Below are positions 51,301 through 56,500 of a DNA stretch of 64,000 nt, one piece after another. The translations under genes and the position numbers were made by a program. Source of the DNA: Streblospio benedicti (taxonomy: Eukaryota; Annelida; Polychaeta; Spionida; Spionidae). The stretch lies in assembly GCA_019095985.1 (NCBI GenBank), contig CM032669.1:4478806-4542805 (forward strand). The letters run 5' to 3'. Position 1 is the first letter of the stretch. The number at the start of each line of letters is the position of its first letter. Below the pieces are notes generated by a model. The model had not been told where the DNA came from. It was given only the letters and a program-made list of their open reading frames with translations, and did no database searches.

Positions 51301-52463
51301 AAGACGACTAATTAACAACAAATACATTTTACGTAGTTCGGGGCTTCACCACTGGTCTACACCATCCATGCCCACCCATCGTCCTGATAGTATTTGCAAA
51401 AGCTATGGGATGAAAAATTAGTATCTATGGTAATGGGAACATAATCCTCTCCATGGCACAGATATTCTTACACACCTCAGTAGAACATCCCTATTAAGAC
51501 TCCCCAAGGACTGCCGTCAAGTGGTTTAATATAGGGGTGGTCTCTTTAGGGACGTTCGCAATGGTCTTTTTATGAAGACTTGGGACTGTTATAAATCATC
51601 TTATAATAGAGGTGGTGTATTTATAGAAGTGGTCTTGATTGAAGGTTCTAATGTACACATAGCCCAATTGGCAAAGTGGTGGTAAGCCCTAGTATTTGAA
51701 CCCATGTGACGCCTTTGGCGTCTTTATGACATCACACTACTCCACATGACGCTGTCATGGCTGCAGCTGTCTACTATTTTTGTTATAAAACCGCTAATTA
51801 ACAACCATCAGGGCCATCTTCACGATGAAAAACATATTCGTGCAAAACTACACAGTACCATAAACGATCTGCTGTAGTCAGATGGCATCCAGCTAGTCAG
51901 GCTAGAGAGGAGATAGCCGAGCAAAGTCCAAAAATTAGTATTAATATATAGGATGAGCTAAACATAGTATGTCTTCTAAGTGGACTTTGTTCATTAGTAA
52001 GTCAAAGGGTAAGGTGGTTCCATGGAAATACAGGGAGATGGGTCACTTATTTGTGCAGGTTTTGTTTTGTATTTGGGGTTGCAGTTTAATTATCAATTTT
52101 GCAGTAAAGTGTTTTTTTTTCGACCAGCTATCTACATGTATCTTACCATATTAAATGAGATTAGAATCGTAAACAAACGACTTACATTTCTAAAATTTCA
52201 ATAAAAGAAAAAGAATGCTGTGGCTGGTTCTAGGCCTATTCATATTAAAGCTATAAATGATAATCTAGTATTCTAGAACATTCTACATAGAATATCCTAC
52301 CTGCATGCCCCTCCTTCCACTTATCGAGAGTGCACTGATGCAGAAGCGTCCAAGGCCGTGCGTCAGCCTCCTTCTTACATGAGTTGGGGAAGTCGACTGC
52401 TGCGCTAGCAAAGCTAGGGCAGCTAGAGCTGCTGCCCGGCGACTTACTCTCCTCAGCTCCCAT
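12871..52463 (-). CDS. SOCS-box, beta-propeller-like protein (367 aa, seven coding exons)
   Basis: Exons in coding order: 52463-52301, 43357-43243, 36997-36832, 23948-23805, 22265-22075, 19734-19542, 13002-12871. Every junction has AG/GT sites and matching phase, giving 367 residues. Seen: a Ser-rich N-terminus (1-35), then mixed beta segments such as [10 protein letters not shown] and [20 protein letters not shown] that look like WD40-type blades, then a C-terminal SOCS box. The BC box [10 protein letters not shown] fits (S/T)LxxxCxxxI and is followed by [12 protein letters not shown], matching the LPxP Cul5 box. Known: such boxes bind Elongin B/C and Cullin 5, so the protein is probably a ubiquitin-ligase substrate receptor. 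I do not recognise the family (not WSB, SPSB, ASB or SOCS by length or motifs). It converges with the RPUSD1-like gene. Introns are 1.5-13 kb and full of repeats. The acceptor of the second exon is the weakest choice. Confidence 0.85.
13003..17731. other. Intron 6 of the SOCS-box gene, part without clear elements
   Basis: Mostly AT-rich. Two related patches at 15830-15870 and 16200-16240 share a word like CTTGGAGAGG + TGTCA..GAGAGGGGGT and look like an old dispersed repeat. ORFs at 13339, 14560, 15566 and 16822 have no splice sites in phase with the host gene and no recognised motif. Confidence 0.4.
17732..19134. mobile_element. Tandem-core element, copy 1 (complete-looking)
   Basis: The left end is GAACGCCAAAAATCTCCCC. 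The right end is a stem-loop (19102-19134) closing with GGGGAGATTT, the inverse of the left AAATCTCCCC. In between are eight monomers of about 150 bp, each beginning near CAAAAGTAGGCCAAAGTACA (starts near 17880, 18031, 18181, 18341, 18484, 18629, 18796 and 18947). They fall into three types in the order A-B-C-A-B-C-A-A', so a trimer repeats every ~458 bp. No open frame. It resembles bivalve tandem-core MITE/Helentron-type non-autonomous elements. Confidence 0.8.
19135..19541. other. Intron 6 sequence between copy 1 and exon 6
   Basis: Unremarkable AT-rich sequence up to the exon 6 donor. No repeat or coding signal recognised. Confidence 0.4.
19542..19734 (-). CDS. SOCS-box gene, exon 6
   Basis: Acceptor tgtgtgtttcag and donor CCACAG|GTGAGG. 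One base completes Ser, then 64 codons starting [20 protein letters not shown], with a Cys-rich stretch ([12 protein letters not shown]), and ending VFKLPQ in phase 0. IYVFTSDTL and FVNVFKLP read like outer propeller strands. The left end of a repeat element begins about 50 bp upstream of the acceptor (19782). Confidence 0.87.
19782..19870 (+). mobile_element. Left end of a TAGCCCACCTGGCCAAAGGG-type element
   Basis: TAGCCCACCTGGCCAAAGGG followed by CATGTGAGCTTTT and GTCGTCCGTC words is a familiar terminus in mollusc repeats. The partner end is not visible, so its extent is unknown. It lies about 50 bp from the exon 6 acceptor. Confidence 0.5.
19871..21190. other. Intron 5, no clear element
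   Basis: AT-rich sequence. A short inverted pair TAACATGAATTATTT / AAATAATTCATGTTA at about 21036-21114 could fold. No coding signal. Confidence 0.4.
21260..22015. mobile_element. Element bounded by 37-bp GC-rich inverted repeats
   Basis: Arms 21260-21296 and 21979-22015 are inverted copies agreeing at 32 of 37 positions; the core is CTGACGAYTGCAGCGCCGCCC. All five differences are transitions. The 680 bp between has no frame and is AT-rich, with a nested inverted pair TTACGTTCGACG / TGTCGAACGG near 21540-21600. It looks like a decayed non-autonomous DNA element in the intron next to exon 5. Confidence 0.6.
22075..22265 (-). CDS. SOCS-box gene, exon 5
   Basis: Acceptor gtcttcctccag, donor GCTAG|GTGAGA. 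The 63 codons ([20 protein letters not shown] ... NYQPINA) plus AG join in phase with exon 6. [19 protein letters not shown] again resembles a propeller blade (strand, S/T-x-DGT turn, strand). The donor lies about 60 bp from the right arm of a GC-rich inverted repeat. Confidence 0.87.
22425..22580. repeat. Perfect-looking hairpin built from inverted repeat-tail copies, with (GA)n
   Basis: The left arm (22427-22471, CTCACACGTCTTTTTAGCAA + GCATATTTCTACCAACGATA) and the right arm (22522-22566) are reverse complements with one indel. The 50-bp loop contains GTCAAATGGAAGCTTACGAT and CTTCAGCTATGTCTATCG. The right arm runs into a (GA)n tract. The loop plus right arm recurs as a diverged copy at 41832-41960, so this is part of a dispersed repeat that folded back on itself. 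Confidence 0.85.
22700..23400. repeat. AAGATGGC-type dispersed repeat patches
   Basis: CAACATGGCTGCTATAATTC + AAGATGGCCAGCAT (about 23029-23060) and GGCAGCCATCTTGGATTTG (about 23322) repeat a word also found at 63190-63380. These are low-information dispersed repeats in intron 4, without coding potential. Confidence 0.45.
23805..23948 (-). CDS. SOCS-box gene, exon 4
   Basis: A perfect acceptor (ttttttcttcag) and donor (ACA|GTAAGTA) enclose exactly 48 codons. [10 protein letters not shown] followed by [18 protein letters not shown] has the strand-turn-strand look of a WD40 blade (an F-D-P turn after the short strand), though there is no canonical GH/WD pair. Confidence 0.86.
24182..25314 (+). 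mobile_element. Nested Helitron/Helentron-like non-autonomous element
   Basis: Comparison with uninterrupted copy 1 (AATGAAAATAAAAACACATC) shows the insert starts CAAGAGGACC and ends GGTGAGCTAA, placed between A and T with no target duplication. The 3' end has a hairpin (AGCTCACTTGC ... GGCAGGTGAGCT, 25282-25312) ending CTAA, which fits the CTRR rule of Helitrons. The 5' end lacks the classical TC but carries the inverse word GCTCACCT near 24210. Its interior is again the ~150-bp tandem core. No Rep or helicase coding. Confidence 0.65.
25420..25871. mobile_element. Nested 452-bp inverted-repeat element with TA target duplication
   Basis: It starts CCGTATACAACCATCC and ends GGATGGTCGTATACGG, so the terminal inverted repeats match at 15 of 16 positions. 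The flanks are TA on both sides (25418-25419 and 25872-25873). The empty site is seen in another copy at 46852 (GATAATAGGTCGAATACTTC). A TA duplication is typical of Tc1/mariner-type movement. No transposase frame, so it is a MITE. It has G-runs near the right end. Confidence 0.85.
26036..26694 (+). mobile_element. Penelope-like retroelement, 3' fragment with GIY-YIG domain
   Basis: The frame from about 26042 to the TGA at 26546-26548 begins [20 protein letters not shown], then a Cys-rich linker ([13 protein letters not shown]), [33 protein letters not shown] and [16 protein letters not shown]. This is the connector and GIY-YIG endonuclease of Penelope-like elements: G-I-I-Y, a second GIY-like block, the catalytic Arg in GRTLSTR and the Glu in REAIE. 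The fragment is 5'-truncated, with no reverse transcriptase. After the stop comes a tail with a hammerhead-like half-motif (26569-26597). It lies inside the tandem-core array and is about 80% alike in protein to the 35.8 kb copy. Confidence 0.85.
27140..27983. mobile_element. Tandem-core element, copy 3 (left end missing)
   Basis: The array resumes after 27140 with the same monomers and ends in a strong hairpin at 27951-27983 (AAATCTCCCC ... GGACTTCGTCC ... GGGGAGATTT). The part at 27570-27780 is a jumble of short monomer pieces. Confidence 0.7.
27951..27983. repeat. Terminal stem-loop of the tandem-core element
   Basis: AAATCTCCCC-TC-GGAC pairs with GTCCGGGGAGATTT around a TTC loop. The same stem-loop, slightly decayed, ends copy 1 (19102-19134). 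A 3' hairpin fits Helitron/Helentron-type non-autonomous elements. Confidence 0.75.
28140..28240 (+). promoter_or_regulatory. Promoter-like cluster of GC-box, CRE-like and CCAAT words
   Basis: GCCACGCCCC, TTACGTCAGC and AGCCAATCAGC lie within 45 bp (about 28163-28200), ahead of an ATG at 28235. These are consensus Sp/KLF, CREB and NF-Y words. The downstream frame of 60 codons has no recognised motif. It may be an intronic promoter, an enhancer or chance. Confidence 0.25.
28241..30405. other. Intron 3 sequence with G-run repeats
   Basis: No coding signal. Two G-runs (about 29691-29699 and 29753-29770), each followed by TTGGTCA, are duplicated parts of a repeat that reappears inverted near 33080-33245. 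Confidence 0.45.
30408..31743. mobile_element. TA-flanked element with CCGTATTCTC inverted ends
   Basis: Starts CCGTATTCTCATG and ends CAAGAGAATACGG, with TA on both sides (30406-30407, 31744-31745). Near both ends it has GGCCCATGGGCTTA-like words. A solo right end of the same family (GGAATACGG + TA) is at about 36117-36224. No transposase frame seen. It contains another repeat at 30521-31193. Confidence 0.65.
30521..31193 (+). mobile_element. ACTAGCTG...GCTCGGGTT element, copy 1
   Basis: Starts ACTAGCTGTATACCCAGCGC then TGCTCGGGTTGAAACAG, continues C-rich with repeated AGATTAAATGCTCCTCC words, and ends AAAATCGCCTCTTCC + TTTATATATATAGAT. The whole length has diverged copies at 48458 and (inverted) 49275. 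The family is widespread in animals but I cannot assign its class with confidence; no coding frame. Confidence 0.6.
31744..33575. other. Intron 3 sequence, AT-rich
   Basis: Contains a T tract (about 32058-32084) and, at 33080-33245, an inverted cousin of the G-run repeat of 29.65-29.78 kb. No exon-like frame in phase with the host gene. Confidence 0.45.
33370..33560. repeat. Degenerate GGAATTG/CAATTCC simple-like repeat
   Basis: A run of GGAATTGGAATTGAA-type words gives way to CAATTCCATTTCAACTTC-type words, so the two halves are roughly complementary. It is likely a decayed short tandem repeat able to fold. Confidence 0.6.
33576..33869 (+). mobile_element. Short segment between 22-bp inverted repeats, Penelope-tail-like
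   Basis: AGTAGAAGGTAAATAAACTT (about 33579) is inverted at 33846-33867 (GTTTATTTACCTTCTACT). Inside, the word GATGCAGGTGGAACGTCCAC + TGAAACGTCGCTTC resembles the stem that follows reading frames in Penelope-like elements. The + frame ([16 protein letters not shown]...) is not diagnostic. Confidence 0.4.
34245..34455 (+). mobile_element. tRNA-derived SINE-like repeat
   Basis: GTCGTGGGTTTGATTCCTGG (B-box-like word at 34312-34323) follows a degenerate A-box region (GACAGGAAGTTGGACATGTG) by a tRNA-like distance. The downstream body GGTAGATGTTGAGCGAACTC is not tRNA. This is the layout of a tRNA-derived SINE; the boundaries are approximate. Confidence 0.5.
34513..34925 (+). mobile_element. L2/CR1-type LINE, 3' end
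   Basis: The frame reads [35 protein letters not shown], then [40 protein letters not shown] and [12 protein letters not shown] before TGA (34861-34863). This is the well-known C-terminal tail of CR1/L2-clade reverse transcriptase ORFs. One in-frame stop interrupts it after LLQPY. The 3' end is a TATTG microsatellite (34892-34922), as is usual for L2-like LINEs. 5'-truncated by several kilobases. Confidence 0.88.
35216..35252 (+). repeat. (AGC)n microsatellite
   Basis: Imperfect AGC triplets (AGCAGCAGCAGCAGCAGTAG). No coding context. Confidence 0.8.
35568..36115 (-). mobile_element. Penelope-like retroelement, 3' fragment with GIY-YIG domain
   Basis: On the - strand, [20 protein letters not shown] is followed by [56 protein letters not shown] and [16 protein letters not shown]. 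This is a GIY-YIG domain with GIIY, YVGE, the catalytic Arg and the REAVE Glu intact. Only the endonuclease part of the element is present. The tail carries a hammerhead-like half-motif at 35667-35695. Close relative of the 26 kb copy, in the opposite orientation. Confidence 0.85.
36117..36224. mobile_element. Right end of the CCGTATTC-type element
   Basis: Twice carries AAGCCCATGGGCTT-like words and ends CGGGAATACGG + TA, matching the right terminus of 30408-31743. The left end is absent. Confidence 0.5.
36832..36997 (-). CDS. SOCS-box gene, exon 3
   Basis: Acceptor cttgcag and donor CACAG|GTACATC. The first base completes the Arg codon from exon 2, then 55 codons starting [20 protein letters not shown]. 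The exon is basic and aromatic ([14 protein letters not shown]) and ends YRETQ in phase 0. It sits just after the 35.4-36.7 kb repeat block. Confidence 0.83.
36998..41227. other. Intron 2, AT-rich with little structure
   Basis: No element ends recognised. A C-rich homopolymer block lies at 40384-40409. ORFs (for example 37856 and 39786, about 100 codons) have no splice context or motifs. Confidence 0.4.
41228..41330 (+). mobile_element. Left end of a CTAGATCAAAAGTG-type element
   Basis: CTAGATCAAAAGTGCTCTGA + AAGCACAGCGTCG matches the left end of the nested element at 46129, including the small hairpin GTGCTCTGAAAGCAC and the sub-terminal GCGTCG word. A matching right end is at 42965-43157, with unrelated sequence and an assembly gap between. 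Confidence 0.65.
41735..41960 (+). mobile_element. SINE-like repeat with the tail shared with 22.5 kb
   Basis: GGGGTTGTGAGTTTGAGTTC (weak B-box, about 41790-41810) precedes AGTCAAATGGAAGCTTAGGG and CTTCAGCTATGTCTATCG, the same block that forms the loop and right arm of the 22.4-22.6 kb hairpin. A tRNA-derived origin is plausible but the boxes are decayed. Confidence 0.4.
42071..42170. other. Assembly gap (100 N)
   Basis: Exactly 100 N, a common placeholder length, so the true size is unknown. The left flank is a repeat; exons 2 and 3 of the SOCS-box gene are on either side and unaffected. Confidence 0.99.
42965..43157 (+). mobile_element. Right end of a CTAGATC-type element
   Basis: TTAATTGGCAAAGTACCCAA + AATCGAATCACTTTGGTGT, then GCTCTAGCTTGTCCAGAGAC, a short ACATAC microsatellite and the hairpin TTTCAGCTGCTGAAG match the right part of 46129-46675. 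It lies 86 bp from the exon 2 donor. Confidence 0.7.
43243..43357 (-). CDS. SOCS-box gene, exon 2
   Basis: The donor AACAG|GTACTT is clear. The acceptor is chosen as AATCCAAG|TCGCTG because it alone fits phase 1 from exon 1; it has a poor pyrimidine tract, and two nearby AGs give other phases. The reading starts [15 protein letters not shown] and ends STSFCIN with a split Arg codon. Confidence 0.72.
43823..43995. repeat. 57-bp minisatellite
   Basis: A 57-bp unit (CATAACGCACGCAGCATTTC ... GCAACAGTGAAA) occurs at 43865 and 43922 with no differences visible by eye, with partial units before and after. 57 is a multiple of three, so frames run through it on both strands (19-residue repeat), but composition and context give no sign of a real gene. 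Confidence 0.85.
43996..45985. other. Intron 1, mixed sequence
   Basis: No exon-like signal. It contains an element end at about 44990-45103. Confidence 0.4.
44990..45103 (+). mobile_element. Right end of an AGGTGAGCT-type (Helitron-like) element
   Basis: CGGACGCCGCACGAAAGGTG + ATCACGAAGCTCACC ... GACAGGTGAGCTAAAA matches the last ~70 bp of the nested element at 24182-25314, including the hairpin AGCTCACC...AGGTGAGCT and the CTAA end. The left end is not identified. Confidence 0.6.
46129..46675 (+). mobile_element. Nested CTAGATC-type element (Helentron-like, non-autonomous)
   Basis: Inserted between AATGAAAA and TAAAAAC of the host element, the same site as the 24182 insertion. The 5' part has a small hairpin (AGTGTTCAAAGAACACT) followed by GCGTCGCT. 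The 3' part has the hairpin CTTCAGCAGCTGAGCTGAAG followed by the inverse word AGCGACGC. A (CATA)n tract lies just before the 3' hairpin. Sub-terminal inverted words, a 3' stem-loop and no target duplication fit Helentron-associated non-autonomous elements. No coding frame. Confidence 0.65.
46575..46621 (+). repeat. (ACAT)n / (TTAG)n compound microsatellite
   Basis: CATACATACATACATACATA then AAACAAACA and TAGTTAGTTAGTTA, inside the 3' part of the nested element. Confidence 0.9.
47867..47889. repeat. Short perfect palindrome
   Basis: TACTAGTCTAGTTTAGACTAGTA-type palindrome with about 10-bp arms. A CCAAT word (GACCAATCAGCG) lies 60 bp downstream. No further support for a function. Confidence 0.5.
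48234..48325. repeat. (TA)n microsatellite
   Basis: About 90 bp of almost pure TA dinucleotides, interrupted once by ACATA. Long frames through it are artefacts. Confidence 0.97.
48458..49273 (+). mobile_element. ACTAGCTG...GCTCGGGTT element, copy 2
   Basis: Starts ACTAGCTGTTTACCCGGCGT + TGCTCGGGTTGAAACAG and ends CGCCTCTTCCTTTATATATA + TAGATG. The middle is C-rich with repeated AGATTAAATGCTCCTCC words. The last 300 bp (from GTGACGTGCAACGTACGTTT) are the best match to copy 1. Confidence 0.7.
49275..50391 (-). mobile_element. ACTAGCTG...GCTCGGGTT element, copy 3 (inverted)
   Basis: The same family in reverse: starts with the complement of the 3' end (GTATAAAGTAAGAAGCGATT) and ends with TTTCAACCCGAGCAGCGGTA + TCCACCTAGT. 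It abuts copy 2 tail to tail with almost no spacer. The middle is longer, with extra AGATTAAATG-type (here CATTTAATCTGTTCC) units. Confidence 0.7.
50392..52300. other. Intron 1 next to exon 1
   Basis: Mixed sequence. CCTGACAGCA words recur at 50820-50890 and 51260. A tRNA-like patch at 51661-51720 (TAGCCCAATTGGCAAAGTGG, then TATTTGAACCC) could be an old SINE. No exon in phase. Confidence 0.35.
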
Positions 52464-52486
52464 GCTCACACTGCGCCAGCATGGCT
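52301..52486 (-). CDS. SOCS-box gene, first coding exon
   Basis: The exon runs from acceptor tcttcttacag (exon starts 52486) to donor CAG|GTAGGA at 52301. The likely start is the ATG at 52463, giving [10 protein letters not shown] and ending WKEGHA plus one base (phase 1). Upstream of the ATG the frame stays open to the acceptor (PCWRSVS), so a longer N-terminus from an earlier exon cannot be excluded. An out-of-frame ATG at 52482 opens a nine-codon uORF that overlaps the main start. Confidence 0.78.
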
Positions 52487-52490
52487 CTGT
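52464..52490 (-). promoter_or_regulatory. uORF overlapping the SOCS-box start
   Basis: After the exon acceptor an ATG at 52482-52480 opens MLAQCEHGS, whose stop lies beyond the main ATG in another frame. If this exon is 5' UTR up to 52464, scanning ribosomes would meet this short overlapping uORF first, which usually lowers main-frame translation. It does not apply if an upstream exon supplies the true start. Confidence 0.4.
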
Positions 52491-52816
52491 AAGAAGATCA
52501 AAGACAATATGGGGTTAGTTATGACACTATAAAACGATGAGAAAACACCCGTAGGGAAATCTGTCCTACCAATAAAAGATTTGACAATTAAGCAACCCCT
52601 ATTTTTCTTGGACATATTTGTATGTAGATAAAAACAAAGCCTTTTTTAGTCCGTATTGACTGAACACAAATGATTTTTAACATCCAAAACAAACACAATT
52701 GATATGGAAGAGACACAAATTTCTTAACCGTGATTTTAAAATTAAATTTACCCCTAAAAATGTGTGAAAAAGAAATACATGGAGACGAAATCAATTTTAT
52801 TCATTCATGTAGTATC

Positions 52817-53592
52817 TTAAGGCCGCATCCCACTAGTTTCTGCATAAGGTCGACACATAAATTCTAGGAATTGCTAGGCAAAATTTGTTATACGTCGAGC
52901 ATCTGCTGATAGATAACCCCAATTGGCATTAATTGATTTTTTTCCCAGCCCATAGTCAACTCACAGCCAGAGCAAAGCCAGCGGACAATCAGCAGACAGT
53001 CGACTCAAGTTCACCGTAAACTCAACGCACAAAAAAACCCAGTCTCGGCGCAAAGAAAACGGCAACTGAGCGTCTGCGTGGCGTTCACCCAGCAACTGAT
53101 GGCGTCAGCACCGCTACTAACTGAACATACGTAGAAAATACGTTGACAAGCTGCCAAATGTACGCCATCGTACGCTAAAGGTGCGTCAAGCTTACGCCGA
53201 CATTTTATCTGTCCAATACGCGGCGCATGTTCAGCGCATGTTCAGCGCATGTTCGGTGCATGGTTGACGTATGTTTGACATATGTTTGGCATATGGTCGA
53301 CGTACAAAAATCAATGGATTATTGATTGGCGTATGCCATTTATGCTTTCAATGTTTTGAGCAGCCCAAAACCTCTGGAGCGTAAAAGAGCAGATCGAACG
53401 ATAATCTTCCTAGAAATATGTTGGCGGTGTACAGGCAGCGAGCGTTCGGCGCACGTAAAGCAGCAAAGGAACGCTGCGTTGGCCAAGCCGGCAGATGCTT
53501 AGCGTAGATGAAAAAATCTGAATATCCGACCGATTTTTATCAGCTGGGCGTAAGCTGCCAGTGCGCCAGGCGCAGTGGGCCTCGGCTTTTAA
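52817..53592. mobile_element. TTAA-flanked element (piggyBac-type MITE candidate)
   Basis: TTAA + GGCCGCATCCCACT on the left and AGTGGGCCTCGGCTT + TTAA on the right. The ends are imperfect inverted repeats and the flanking TTAA fits a piggyBac-type target. The inside is unusually CpG-rich for this window and holds an 11-bp tandem array. No transposase. Confidence 0.5.
53223..53310 (+). repeat. Eight-unit 11-bp tandem repeat
   Basis: Units of GCGCATGTTCA / GTGCATGGTTG / ACGTATGTTTG / GCATATGGTCG type follow each other every 11 bp without slippage, the first two identical and later ones drifting mainly by C-to-T and G-to-A changes. Confidence 0.8.
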
Positions 53593-56500
53593 AAACACTA
53601 ATGATAATAAAATGGATGTGAAACACTGGCCTGGACTGACAGCCGGTCCATTACATGGCGATGTATCATTATTAGATTATCAGTTGTAATTAACACTTAG
53701 GTTGCAAATTGTATCAATAAATGCATTTATCAACATGTAAAATCCATTTGTAACTTGTTACAGAAAGAGAATCAATATCAACCATGAATATTAATGATAT
53801 AAAGATCTAGAGGTTAAGAATCAATTTGCTCAATGACCTTTCTCGGCCCCAACTGACAAAACTAACTCATAAGATTACAGTTATAGACATTATTAACCAC
53901 TGCACAATGGTATACTTTAGGCCAGGGACTTGAACCAAATCCATGAATTCATAATTATGAAAATATTTATGATCTCGACGTGAAAAGGACAATCACTTAA
54001 CCATCTTAAAAACATAGCATCATTAATTTTTCACATTAGGCCTATGAGAATCAATATCTTGGTTCCATCTTCCTGATGATGTTTAACAAAAGTTCCCCAA
54101 AGTTTTAACTTTTTAATGGTTTTTAAAAAGTGCAGAGAAGTTATAGTTATAATCAATAAGAAGTACTCACATTTTTTACTGAAGATCGGCACTAAATATA
54201 ATAGACTCTACGTGTATGTATGTGATTTATATTGATGTAAACGGAATTCACACATCTATCCATCATGGTATGATTGATATCCTCAATTCCACTCTATAGA
54301 AGTCGTCAACACTGTTAACCCTACATATTTATATATTAATTTATTGGGCACGGGTCGGCCTAGATCTCTGTCCTACCATCTGACGTCTGATCAGTTGTCC
54401 GCTACTCATGACCAACTGAGTGGGGATGCGACTCGGATTTAACCAATGCAATTGTTTGACCCTCGACCACAAGCCAGCCCCAGCTGGCGAGAGACGCTTT
54501 TAATAAGTAAGTAAAGTAGTGTCACTGCCATAAGACCTGCTCGTTTGTCATGAGGACCATAACAGCCCTCATTAACACCCTCACGTGTCATAATAATCTA
54601 GACGAATGCATGATGATCAAAGCAACCTCTTTGATCTATTACCATTCAGTATTTCAATTACTCCCTTTTACCTTTACAATGACAAATACTTTAAAATAAA
54701 CAGATAATTTTATTCACGTACAAAAGTTATATTTACATTATAATGTACTTAAAATATACAAATATGCAGGATACGAGATTTCAGTGGCAAAACAAAAATC
54801 ACTTCTTATCATATTTTAATCTTAATCATAATGTCCTCAAACATTCAGTCTGATTGTTATGTATAGAAGGCAATTGTTAACTTGTTCACTATACATGGTA
54901 TGTTATGTATCTATACATATATTTATCATCATTAAAACAAAATCTAATCCTGAACCAACTAATAGATGCAATTGTAGCAGCCAGACATGACAGCTAGATG
55001 GTAATTGCTTAGCAACATCACTTATATACCAAGCCGCAGTAGAAAGAACAGACAATAACACATTAGGAAGTTGTAAAAAAAGATAAACATTTTGCTTGAT
55101 TTCTACCTAAGTTCCATGTCAGCTAAAAAATTCATCAGCTTAAATTTCCGTACTATTTTTTTTTCTGTAAAAAGTTCAGATAAAAAAAGTTTTTTCCTAG
55201 CCCCAAAGTTGTTTCAAATTCCATGAAGCAGGAACCAAGATATTGATTTTCATAGGCCTTATGAATGCATATTTCATTGTTACCTATAAGGTTTATCACT
55301 TTCAAATCCAATTTTATAATGTTAACTTACTCCAAACACATCCAAAGCCCCTTTTTTGCCTGCAGCTGCTTTGTTAAAGTAACGGTTTATAACCTTTATT
55401 GTAATTGAATGAGTATTTCAATGAAAAAAAGACTTTCAAAACTTGTACAAATATGTTAAATAACAATCCATTTATTTTTTTTTCTATCACATTGATTAAT
55501 TCAGAAGTGCACAAACAAGTCAATCATTCCATAAAACAATTGTTGCTTGTGATGTGCGAGAGATCATCAAAGTGAGCTCTGTATACAAAAAAATGTATCA
55601 CTTTAACTAAAGAATTGTTCATTGTCCCAGTTGATGAAATTAGAACGCCATAAAACCTTACTGATTAGACTATGTTGAATAACAGCCAACATTGGAAAAC
55701 AGAAGTAGGCAACAGACTAATAATGTCACATAGATCAGTAACTGTTATGAACAATGACATGCCTTTTTTCACAACTTCTTGGCCTTTTATATCAGCTTGA
55801 TGAGATATTTGGCTTTGCAATTGAAGTGTCCTGGTGTCATCAGACAAGATGTTGATAGACCAAGAGTGAAGAGCAACATGAAATAGGGTCGCATTTTACA
55901 TCAGATTCTTTGTTTTATGGAGAGCAGTAGAACTTGAAACTAAAATTATTGTTTGGCTTTCAACTTAAAATGTTTGTGAAGGTTTCATTCTGGTTACACT
56001 CCATGAATGGTGACAATGTTTCTGGATTCAAACCCTGGTCCTCCTCTCAACGCTATGTATAATGTACATATATATACACTCACAGCAGATCTCAATGGAA
56101 CCACTAGTTGCCTGTAGCATATTTCATACTCACCTAATAGTAAAAGGTTATAATACGAATTTCTGATAAAACAAAATTGCTTGTGCCTATTATTTGGTGT
56201 AATTTAATTTTATTTCAAGATGATGATGTATTGCAATTACACTACAATTTCCATAAGTAATCACATAACAATATTTGTATTTCTGTTATTGAGATGCATG
56301 GTCACAAAGCACATGCTATGATGAAGTGATGCTTCCATGATTCTTTGGCCGATACCCTTTAATCTGTGGACATTTGATATTATCATCACTGAAATTTTAC
56401 AGTGTCAGTTGTAATTTTCCACCGTGTCAATATTTATCAGATATTATCACCTTAATAATAAAGTTAATCATTTACACGGTAGGTATTATCTGTATTTAGG

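Noticed and set aside
51661-51720. tRNA gene candidate
   Set aside because: A- and B-box-like words are present, but no acceptor stem or anticodon arm could be paired; at best an old SINE.
54330-54500. Possible SINE near 54.4 kb
   Set aside because: GC-richer patch with no convincing A/B boxes and no second copy in the window.
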